From positions 78,713,614 to 78,777,613 of the forward strand of contig NC_079318.1 of NCBI RefSeq assembly GCF_029931775.1: a stretch of 64,000 nt of DNA. Direction: 5' to 3'. Of this stretch, positions 33,088-42,655 are shown piece by piece (positions within the stretch are counted from its first letter, which is position 1; each line of letters opens with the position of its first letter). Origin of the DNA: Euleptes europaea (lineage: Eukaryota > Chordata > Lepidosauria > Squamata > Sphaerodactylidae). Under the pieces are notes generated by a model that saw only the letters and a list, made by a program, of their open reading frames with translations, did no database searches and was not told the origin of the DNA. Both the position numbers and the translations under genes were made by a program.

Positions 33088-34014
33088 TATGGTTCCCAAC
33101 CAGGGGTCCGTGGACCCCCAGGGGCCCGCGAGAACTAAATGAAGGTCCGCGAAACAAAGTTATAAAGCTCCCGGAATATAACCAGACCGAATCAAAAGAT
33201 ACCCAAAAGCTGATTCGCAATCCTTTTGGTATTGCTGTTGAAGAGGTTGCAGAAGAAATCCAGGAAGAGCTCACTGAATTCCAAAATGATGGGCACTGTA
33301 AGGATGCGTTTGAATCCGTTTCTCTTGAAGAGTTCTGGTGTAAAAAAGCAATTTCATATCCTACAGTTCGGGGATTCGCCTTGCGATAGCTTATGCTCTT
33401 CTCCCCAACTTATTTATGCGAACAAGGGTTTTCTATTGGTTCTTGTAGGTTATCCGGGCTGTGTAACCGTGGTCTTGGAATTTTCTTTCCTGACGTTTCG
33501 CCAGCAACTGTGGCAGGCATCTTCAGAGGAGTAACACTGAAGGACAGAGACACTGTCCTTCAGTGTTACTACTCTGAAGATGCCTGCCACAGTTGCTGGC
33601 GAAACGTCAGGAAAGAAAATTCCAAGACCACGGTTACACAGCCCGGATAACCTACAAGAACCAATGAACTCTGACCGTGAAAGCCTTCGACAAGGGTTTT
33701 CTGCTTGGCTTATAATTAAAAACAAGACCAGAAATCGATTGGAAGCAAGTGATGATATTCGCGTAAGCTCTGAGCAACAGTATCAGCCCCGGAATCGCCC
33801 AGCTTGTAAAAAGGATGCAAGCTCAAAAAATCACATTGATTTACAATTAAAAGTTCTCTATCATAAAAAATATATTCAAATATTAATCTGAGTTTAATGT
33901 TGAACTAACAGTTCTGATTAAAGTTTATTGTCAAAATCTCGGAATTTTTGTTTTGGACCTTGGGGTCCAAAAAAGTCGTCGTGGTCCCTGGTCAAAAAAA
34001 GGTTGGGAACCATA
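33088..34014 (+). mobile_element. hAT (Charlie-like) DNA transposon remnant with transposase C-terminus
   Basis: Inverted ends tatggttcccaacc and ggttgggaaccata. Translated pieces (FESVSLEEFWCKKAISYPTV, PTYLCEQGFS, IIKNKTRNRLEASDDIRVS) are the hAT dimerisation domain. The transposase N-terminus is missing, the reading frame has a stop within the SLEEFW region, and the element is split by the insertion 33435-33689. No 8-bp duplication was found at the ends. Confidence 0.75.
33435..33689. mobile_element. Penelope-type palindromic insertion inside the hAT element, 13-bp target duplication
   Basis: Identical 13-bp flanks acaagggttttct (33422-33434 and 33690-33702). The arms are mirror images and the one-sided tail (gaactctgaccgtgaaagcc) is on the right. 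Hammerhead-like cores lie at 33489-33526 (minus) and 33574-33611 (plus). Confidence 0.7.
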
Positions 34015-34029
34015 TAAGCAGTAGAAAGA

Positions 34030-34295
34030 CCGCTTTCTAGCGCCATGGTTCTTGCTGCCTCCCCCCCCCCTTCTTGCTTCGGCACTTGGTCCATCCCGAG
34101 CCGATCCATTCCACGCCAAGGCGGGAGGGACGGAGGGCCGGCTCCGAGCAGGGTGGCCGCCCCCCCCTCTCCCCGCCCACAGTGGTTGCGGCCTCCTCCC
34201 CGCGGCCCGTGCAAGATGGCGGCGCCTGCGGGGCTCCGTCCCGCCCTCAGTCGGAGGTAGCGGCGGCCCCCGGGACGAGGCGACAGGCGGCGGCG
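34030..34295 (+). promoter_or_regulatory. SNX17: SNX17 CpG-island promoter and 5'UTR
   Basis: GC- and CpG-rich DNA reaching into exon 1. A YY1-type AAGATGGCGGC lies at 34213-34223, about 75 bases before the ATG, a common place for YY1 sites next to start sites of housekeeping genes. Confidence 0.6.
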
Positions 34296-37200
34296 ATGCA
34301 CTTCTCCATCCCGGAGACCGAGACCCGCGCCGGGGAAGGCGGCAACGCGGCCTACGTGGTGGGTGTGGGGGAAGCCAGCCTTCCCCCTCCTCCTCCTCCT
34401 CCGGCATTCAGGGCCTGGAGTGGTGATGCCCCCTCTGCACGCCCAGCTCTCTGCTGTTGACTGTGGGGTGGAGCATTGGGTTGTACCCGACGGGCCCTCC
34501 TCTCTGGGAAGGGGGTGGGTGCTCGGCCACCCCCCCCCTTATTGCTGGACCCGGAAGGGGCTGCTGCTTGCATGCATGGGGTCTTCCCCGCCCCCAACAC
34601 CACCACCACCACACCGGCCCTGGCATCAGGTGGGCGCGGGTCCTCTTTTTAGCAGCTGCCGTGTTTTGCTCCAAGTCACGTCCGCAGGCACCCTGTACAT
34701 ACATGGCAGCTCGTGGAGCACGTTTTTTTTTGGGGGGGTGGGGAGCTGTTAGATCGCGCCCGTGTCCATTCCTCTCCCTGCTTCTTCTTCCCCAGTGTAA
34801 TTTGCAAGTTATGTGTCGAAGGCGGGTGGGTAGGGGGGGGTGGGGCGCCTAGAAGGATTCCTGTGCTGACCTATGGAATTCCAGGTTTTGATGGGGAGGC
34901 TGTCCCTACAAGACTATTTTAAAATATTTGTAGTCCTGCCTTTCTCCCAGGTAACAAGGTCCCAGACTGGGTAAAGATAGTAAAAATCGCACGATATAAG
35001 ATTCTGAAACCATAAAAGTTAAAGCAGCCAGCTGTGATTTTGGGCCTTGAAGACATCCCAGAAGTGTTAAAGCATTCATCTAGTGGAGTCAAAGTCTCTT
35101 CTAAAAAGTTCTGTTTTGCAGTCCCTCCCTAGATGCATGGAAGAGACTTCTAGTGTAACTCTTCTAACGTGACCCTCCTAGCAGGGCTTGGGAAGGGATT
35201 TGTGCCTGTGATTTTCCATCCTTTCTGTCCCATTTAATTAGCTCTCATGTGGTAATTACCAAACCACAGTATGGGACAAAAAGTCACCTCCATTTTAATA
35301 CCTATGAAGCTGCCACACACAGAGTCGACCCATCGGTTTGCCTTGCCCAGACTTGTCTGCTCTGACTGGCAGTGGTTTCCCCAGGGCTCGGGCAGAGAAA
35401 ACCTTTCCCAACATCTACAATCTAAGATCCTTTCACTGGAGAAGCTGGGGATTGAACCAGGGGCCTTCTGCATGTGCTGCCGGCCCTCTGCAATGAGCTT
35501 TGCCCCTCTACTTGTGTGGTTTGTCTAAATGTCTTTGATGAATTTCACAAGAAAGAAAGCAGTAACTACTCTCTGTGTTCAACCTCCCACTTACAGTAGG
35601 TTTTTCCCCCTTAATACTTTTTTATTCAATAGTCTTCACTTGTTTCTCCTTGAGACAGGATGGGCAGAGCCTCTCTCTGGGTTACCCTTCCCTACCTGGC
35701 ATGTTGCTGAGCTGCTGTTTGACGTGCGTATGCAGTCTGCGTACAAAGACGACAACAGGCATTACTCATTAATCAATGTATCTTCTGTGCTGGGGGTTGG
35801 GCAACTACTTCCATTCCTCTCAAGAGGATCTGCTTGCAAGGGGGGGAGGGGTGCACTGTAGCTGCTGCTTCAGCTATGACTGAATCTTTCTCTGGGATGA
35901 TAAGGAATAGGCTCTTCATCAGAGCCTTTTCCTTCCTGTCTCTGTGCGTGTGTGCATACACTTATTGTAGAAGCCGTGCGTGTAGTTGTATGAATCATAT
36001 GGAACTGGCTTATACTGAAATCACACCACTGGTCTGCTAAATTCAGCACTGTCTACTCTGACCGGCAACCGTTCTCCAGAGTCTCAGGCAGAGGTCTTTC
36101 ACATCAACTACTGCACGATTCTAACTAGATTGAACCCAGGACATTCCAAGTGCAATCTGGAGAGTTGCAAAACAGAGGTTTTTTGGAAGATACTTTGGCT
36201 GCCATAAATTAGTGCTTTAACACTTTTAGGATGTCTTGAAGGGCAAAGAGCACAGGTGGACTCCTAAGCTTCTATGATGCAAAGCAGATGCTTCAGCCAC
36301 ACTTCCCCCCCCCCTCCAGTGAATGTAGATTTTTTGTGAATGTTGCCTTATAACAGAAGATGGTGTACTATGCTAGTCTGGTAATCCTCATAGAATCAAA
36401 GAATTGGAAGGGGTCACCAGAGTCATCTAGTCCAACCCCCTACACAATGCAGGAAATTCACAACTACCTCCCCCACACACCTCCAGTGACCCTTACTCCA
36501 TGCCCAGAAGATGGCCAAGATGCCCTCCCTCTCATGAACTGACTAAGGTCATAGAATCAGCATTGCTGACAGATGGCCATCTAGCCTCTGCTTTTTCCCT
36601 TTCTCCTGCCATTTATTCTTCGATGCAAAGCAGAATATCCATATTCACCAGCATCTCCTCTGGCACGTAAAGATTGAGCTACTTCATTGGACCTCTTGAG
36701 CCTTCATGCTGGGAGCTGAACCATCGCTGCCTTTGGCTATGGCTTGGCCAGGGATCTGCAGCCCTTTCCCAGTCCAGGCAGAGTTGTCATGGGGATGATA
36801 GACTCTCTCTTACCTGGGAATTCTTAACACTTGGAGTCCTACCACCCCAATATAGTCAGAGGGTGGGGGGCAGCTGGCAGGGACCCCTCTCCCCAAATCG
36901 GGTCTCTTCAGCCTGTCCTTAACCTGTGTATCCAGCTGTTGCCTGCAGTCCTGATGCTACCTTCTTTCACCCCGGCAGGCCTACAATATCCATGTGAATG
37001 GTGTCTTGCACTGCCAGGTGCGATACAGTCAGCTGCTGGGCCTGCACGAACAGGTGAGGAGCTTGGGCGGGGAGAGAGATGCTGGAATCTGCCATTAGAT
37101 ATGTGAGGCATCTTGGCTGTAGGATGTTCTCCCGGGCTTGACCAACTGCAAAGGTTGCAGCTCTGTTAGTGTCTTTTGCGGTACGCTGGCTTCTTCCACT

Positions 37201-40200
37201 ACCAGCCTGCAGTGAGACAGAAATGACGCCACAGTGAGTTCCTGTTCCTGAAGCCAGGGTGTGTGCAGTCAGCCCTCTTGCCAAAACGATGAGTGGCAAA
37301 GTGGAGTGCTATTCTTGGCTGCTTTATGACTGGAGGTGTGCCTGTCTTTCTGTAGCTAAGGAAGGAGTATGGAGCCAACGTGGTACCAGCCTTCCCCCCA
37401 AAGAAGATCTTCACTCTCACCCCAGTGGAGGTGGAGCAACGACGGGAGCAGCTGGAGAAGTACATGCAGGCGGGTGAGTGACGTGAATCTGCCTTCTACT
37501 GAGTCAGAGCACGGATGTAACAAGGTTGGCCTTGTTTACTCTGACAGGCAGTGGCTCTGCAGACTCTCAGGCAGGAGGGGTCTTTCACATAACCTACTAC
37601 CTGAACCTTTTAACTGGAGATGCCAGGGATTGAACCTAGGACCTTGTGCATGCAAAACAGGTGCTGTACTGTGAGGCCACACACACACACACCCTCCTCC
37701 TGTTTTCTAAGTAGCTGTTGAAGTCTGGAAGGGTTTTGGGAGAAGGGGTAGTTGAGACATCTAAGCAAAGGCGCTGTCCTCATGGGGGAGAGTGGAACCA
37801 TTTGAGCTGACGATGCCCTCTTTTAAACCACAGTACGACAGGACCACTTGCTGGGAGGCAGCGAGATCTTCAACAGCTTCCTGCGCAAAGCTCAGCAGGT
37901 GAGAGGGGAAAGGAGCCAGCTTTGGCTGGGGGTGGTGGGGGATAAGGGTTAGGGAATTGAAAGAAGAGGTAAACTGACCATGATCCCTGTGTGCCCCCAG
38001 GAGACCCAGCAGATCCCCACTGAAGAAGTGCAGCTGGAGGTGCTTCTGTCCAATGGGCAGAAGGTCAAGGTCAACATCCTCACCTCGGATCAGACTGAGG
38101 ATGTCCTCGAGGTGAGTACCTGCCCGGGTTTTTTTTCTTTTCAGCATCCAGTTTGGCTCCTGTTAGGCAGGGTGTGGAAAGGAGAGAGACTGTTCCTTCT
38201 AAATATTTCTTGTCCTCAAATTCAACAACCAACCCAAGCTGCTTTTTGAAGGGGTGTGCAAGGCAGCGTATTCTGGTTTGCTCCCTTCATAGAGTCAGGA
38301 CCAGGACAGCCTTTCCTAAGCTACTGCTGTAGGAAGAGTTCAGACTATGGTGACCTCCCTCCCATTGTTTTCAGTCGGTAGCCTCCAAGCTGGACCTGCC
38401 AGAGGACTTGATTGGCTACTTCCACCTTTTCCTGGTACGAGAAGCCAAGGACGGAGCCTTTTCCTGTGAGTGTCCTCTCCAGCTGGCCTTGGTGTCTAAT
38501 GCTGGGGAGGGGGAAAGGGGAACAACAGATTGCCTGCCCGAACCGGGGGTGGGGGGTAGAGAAATGCTACAGGGAGTGTGCTCCTCTCCAGCTTTTTCTG
38601 AGCTATCTTCTCTTCCAGTTATCCGGAAACTGCAGGAATTTGAACTGCCATACGTGTCTGTCACCAGCCTCCGCAACCCAGAGTACAAGATCCTTCTCCG
38701 GAAAAGGTAAGTGTGAGTGCAGGGGGGAAAGAGCAATGATCAGTCGCAACCAGATTTGGCAACCCTGTGAAATCTAGTGAAGGATCACCTGTTCCTGTGC
38801 TCTCTCTCCCTCCCTCAACCAGCTACTGGGACTCTGCCTATGATGATGATGTCATGGAGCAGCGGGTGGGGCTGAACCTGCTTTACGCCCAGGTGAGAGG
38901 GATCTCACTCTTGTAGGAAGTGTGTGTGTGGGGGGGGGGGGTCAGCAGCAAGCAATACAGCTCTGTCTACTTCCTCCTCCTACCCGTCTCTTCACAGACA
39001 GTTGCGGACATTGAGCGGGGCTGGATACTCGCCAGCAAGGAGCAGCACCGTCAGTTGAAGTCCTTGCAGGAGAAGGTCTCCAAGAAGGAGGTAGGCCCCC
39101 CCACACTCTGCAAGCACAGCCTAGCAGGCACTAGTTTTGAGCTGCTACTTGCTCTTTGATTTCCTCACTGGCAGGCAAGTTGAGAAATCAGGCAGCAGTT
39201 ACAGATAGGGGGGGTCTTGTGCCAACTCTCCCTTCCTTTTTTCACCCCTGTAGTTCATCCGCCTGGCACAGACCCTCAAGTATTACGGCTATCTCAAATT
39301 TGACCCCTGCATTACCGACTTCCCTGAGAAGGGCTGCCATGTAATTGTCGGGGCTGGGAACAGCGAGTTGAACTTCCAGGTCAAGCTGCCCAACGACCAG
39401 ATCAAGGAGGGGAGCTTCAAAGTGACCCGCATGCGCTGCTGGCGTGTTACTTCCTCGGTGAGTGAACCTACAAATCCACCTTGGTCTAATGCAGGGCTGG
39501 GGAACCTTTTTCCTGCCAAGGGCCATTTGCACATTTATAATATCATTCGGGGGCCATACCAGGTGTGGATCTCCCGGTGGGGTGGGGGAGGCTAGGGTTG
39601 CCAGGTCTCCGGCCACCACCTGGAGGCCACCACCAGGCGGGAGGGCAGCCAGCGGTGGGCCCCAGCAAACGAGGCACCAGGGAGGCGCAGCCCGCGGTCA
39701 ATCGGCAAGGGAGGAAGGAAGGAAAACAGAGAAAGAGGAAAAGGGAGAGAGGGAGAAAGAAATGGAAAGAGGGGGAGACAAAGAAAGAGACAGAAAGAGA
39801 GGGAGAGAGAAAAGCCTTCCCCCCACACACACACCTGCCGGCCGCACGCGACCTGGCCCCAGGCTCCATGCCCTCCCCGCCCGAGTCCACAAAAGGCCCC
39901 CTGAAGCCCGATCGGCTCCTGCATGCATGCTCTGCCGCCGGGAGCCGCGGGCCTCTTCCCCCCCTCTCGCTGCTCAACAGCCGACAGGCAGCAAGAGTGT
40001 GCCCCAGCATTCCTGCACGCTGCGGCTATAGGGGGCAACCTTGGGGGAAGTGTCCCTCTCTCTCCTCTTGCCAGCCAACAGCAGTCAGCCGACGAGAGGA
40101 GGTCCAAAGGGCACCACAGCAAGCTGTGGCCCCAGGAACACCCTCAGGGAGGGCCGCCCTATGCCAAGCCTCCGCGGCGGGGGCCCGGAGCTCCCGAGGG

Positions 40201-41367
40201 CCACAAAAAATCCCCATCCCTGGTCTAATGAGACTCGTGTTCTCTGGTGCAAGTGGCAGCAGCTTTCAGGCCAGACAGAGAATGGTCTTTCCTAGCCTAG
40301 CTACTGGGAGATTTTAGAGAACAACCCTAGAGAACCTTCAGCATGTGCTCTGCCTCCAGGAAGGTGGCCAGTACCCCTTCTTCCTCAGCACAGGTGCATA
40401 AGCTTCCGACTCTTACGCTGCACCTTTCTCAGGTCCCCGTGAACAATGGTACATCTGGCCCAACGGCTGGCAAGTCGGAAGTGAAGTTAGAACTGGCCTT
40501 TGAGTATCTGATGAGCAAGGACCGCCTGCAATGGGTCACCATTACCAGCCCACAAGTAGGTAGCCAGTGGGGGAAGGGAACCCTCGCAGGGTCTTTTATC
40601 TCTATTTGCATTTTCAAAGTTTCCAAAAGAAAAAAACAGAAGACTCCAACCCCACGATTGCAAAATTGAGACTGTAGCTTCTTTTCTCTGCAGGCTATAA
40701 TGCTGAGCATCTGCCTGCAGTCCATGGTGGATGAGCTGATGGTGAAGAAATCAGGAGGCAGCATCCGCAAGGTCAGAGTGTGGCTCAGGCAGGCTTTAGG
40801 AGAGCCTGTGGGGGGAGACGGGGCAACAGTTTTTCCTGTCGTTAGGACCTAGGGAAAGCAAAGTCAGGAGCTGGGTGTTCCAATGCTTTGGTGGCGTTCC
40901 TCCTTCAGATGTTCCGTAGGCGAGCCAACGGTGCCCTGCAGCGTTCGGATAGCCAACAAGCAGTAAAGTCGCCTCCACTTCTGGTAAGTCCACCTCATCC
41001 CTGGATATCCCATCTCTCCTTTACCCACTACTGGGGGGGGGTGTCTGTATTGCTTTCAGCCCTCTAATGAATCTGCTTGCCTGCCAGGATTCTCCCGACG
41101 CCAATAGGGAATCGATCGCAAAGGTCTCGGTGAGTTCATTGTCTTGTGCCATTCCCATAGGATAGAGGCCAATCCCTCTGCTGTTTAGGGGCGGAGGTGG
41201 CTCTGCAAATGGGGGAGGGCAATGTTTCTAATTCTTTTTTCCTCCAGAGCAAGCTCAGCTCCGTCAGCCTGCGGGCAATCAACCATTCCAGCTCTTCCAC
41301 CGACATCAGAGCCAACGACTTTCACGGCAACTTTGCCTTCGAAGGCATTGGCGAAGAGGACCTTTAG
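34296..41367 (+). CDS. SNX17: SNX17, sorting nexin-17 (complete, 15 exons)
   Basis: Endosomal cargo adaptor: the PX domain binds PI3P, the FERM-like domain binds NPxY/NxxY tails (LRP1, integrin beta-1, APP), and the C-terminal tail recruits Retriever for recycling. Exons: 34296-34358, 36979-37053, 37356-37473, 37834-37898, 38001-38111, 38375-38465, 38619-38706, 38823-38892, 38998-39090, 39254-39457, 40433-40555, 40694-40771, 40909-40983, 41088-41129 and 41248-41367. All phases agree, giving 471 residues (human 470). The PX domain covers residues 1 to about 110, with R36-Y37-S38 in VRYSQLLGLHEQ and FPPKK. FERM-like text includes VEVLLSNGQ-type LEVLLSNGQKVKVN, DLIGYFHLFLVRE, SYWDSAYDDDVMEQRVGL and RVTRMRCWRVTSS. 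The last residues IGEEDL match the Retriever-binding tail (human IGDEDL). The segment between RVTSS and KLELAFEYLMS is the most diverged. Intron 10 contains a hAT insertion. Confidence 0.97.
34430..35290. other. SNX17 intron 1, first part
   Basis: GC-rich after the first exon, then plain sequence. No repeat I can name. Confidence 0.3.
35300..35512 (-). repeat. tRNA-derived SINE, family 1, old copy
   Basis: A diverged reverse copy (tatgaagctgccacacacag, gctctgactggcagtggttt, ggattgaaccaggggccttc). Confidence 0.6.
36000..36155 (-). repeat. tRNA-derived SINE, family 1, 3' part
   Basis: A reverse copy reaching cgattctaactagattgaac. The head is lost or displaced. Confidence 0.65.
36388..36592 (-). 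mobile_element. CR1 LINE 3' fragment
   Basis: Reverse CR1 3' end (agaatcaaagaattggaagg, then the same text as 3711-3900). Confidence 0.8.
37482..37690 (-). repeat. tRNA-derived SINE, family 1, next to SNX17 exon 3 donor
   Basis: A reverse copy that begins about 10 bases after the 5' splice site at 37474 and ends in a ca run at about 37690. Confidence 0.8.
39492..40222. mobile_element. hAT-type element with GC-rich interior, 8-bp target duplication
   Basis: The ends cagggctggggaac and ttttttgtgg-side tccccatccctg are inverted. The flanks gtctaatg (39484-39491) and gtctaatg (40223-40230) are identical. The 731-bp body has a purine-rich run (39715-39812) and CpG-rich DNA and includes the left end of the tagggttgcc MITE at about 39592. 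No transposase. Confidence 0.8.
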
Positions 41368-41703
41368 GCACCCGGCCCTGCTGCACCTGTGGAATGTATG
41401 ACCTGCTCCTGGGTTGTGAGATGGATGTGCCTCAACCCTGGCTGGCTCCCTCCCTGTCCTCCACACCCCGTGCCTGCAGCCTGTGGGGACTTGCTTTGCC
41501 CTCTGCAAGGCAGCCGCACGGGGCAACTGGCTGGCAGCTTCAGCTCCATACATGCCAAGTTAGGGTAGAGTGGACACTCGCACAAAAAGAGCCCTCGCGG
41601 CTTTAGCACTAACCATAGACTCCAGCATAACCGCTAGGCTTGTAATCTTGTTTTAATCTTCCTGCTGTTTACAGATGAACATTAACGAATGTTTGTGGCA
41701 ATG

Positions 41704-41709
41704 ATTAAA
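41704..41709 (+). terminator. SNX17: SNX17 poly(A) signal, variant ATTAAA
   Basis: ATTAAA 337 bases past the stop. A canonical AATAAA at 42185-42190 could serve a longer 3'UTR. Confidence 0.45.
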
Positions 41710-41862
41710 TAGTCCATGATTGGGAAATGGGGCCTGCGAGCTGTCCCGGCGCTGCTCCCTTCTTTCCGTAGCAAAACTAGCTGTGGGACAAGTTCTTCTC
41801 ACCTGCCAGAGAAAGAGCGACTGGTGGTGCTGGCCTGCTTCACAGAGGAGGGCTTTGTGACG

Positions 41863-41989
41863 GTACCGTTCTGTCCAGCCTAAGTGCAGAAGCGTTCAAG
41901 ACCACCCCCTTAAGTGCCCAAGGAAACTTCTTCCTGTTTTAGGGCATGCTGCTGTCAAGGCCCCACCCCCCTTCACCTGCCCGTGCACC
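41863..41989 (-). pseudogene. Duplicate of the ZNF513 3' end
   Basis: This matches 42583-42717, the end of the ZNF513 coding exon plus 3' flank, in the same orientation: shared blocks ccgttctgtccagcc, gtgcagaag, ttagggcat and cctgcccgtgcacc. In the ZNF513 frame it still reads VHGQV before diverging. No other part of ZNF513 is present. Confidence 0.75.
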
Positions 41990-42207
41990 CGTCTCATAGA
42001 AGGGGTGGGAGGGCCGAGACCTAGGGTGCTAAATGGTTCTTGTTGCAGTCTGTCTTCTGGGAAACATTTCCAATACAAAGAAGAGCAATGGAGAGAGAAG
42101 GGGAATGAGCTCACAGCTGCCTGCTCTGATCAGAGCAGTGGAAGGCCCTGGGTTCAGATACTACCCCCTTCCCACCTCAGCCAAAATAAAGCAAGATAAG
42201 AAAACCA

Positions 42208-42213
42208 TTTAAT
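42208..42213 (-). terminator. ZNF513: Possible ZNF513 poly(A) signal, variant ATTAAA
   Basis: ATTAAA on the minus strand about 445 bases past the ZNF513 stop. No AATAAA was seen nearer. It overlaps the likely 3' end of SNX17, so the genes converge here. Confidence 0.35.
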
Positions 42214-42655
42214 GCGTTAATACACCATATAAATTACATAGACTCAAGCAGCGACCACAGTTAAAGGAAGGGGGAGGTGTGGCAGGCACAAAAGACAGAA
42301 AAGCACCAAGAACTTCCCCTTCCCCTCCCTGGGCTTCAGCTGCTCCCCTCGAGCAGCAGGCCGAATCTGTCACACTGATGTGAGATGGGACCGTAAGGAG
42401 CAGAAGTTATGTTTTGCTTTCTCCAGCCCTCAGAAGTGTTTGGGCAGAACAGGAACATAGTTCAGAGCTTACAAGGTAAATCCCCCCCACCCCGAGGTAT
42501 ACACAGCTTCCTTCCAGCCTCAGGAAGCTTGCTAACAAGTCAGTGCCTGAAGTCTACCCCCACAGGCAGCGAAGGCTGATGGCTACCGTTCTGTCCAGCC
42601 AGAGTGCAGAAGAGTTCAGTACCACCCCTTAAGTTCCCTAAGGAATCTTCCTGCT

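Noticed and set aside
39462-40317. Long plus and minus open frames in SNX17 intron 10
   Set aside because: They lie inside the GC-rich hAT insertion, are open in many frames at once and resemble no protein.
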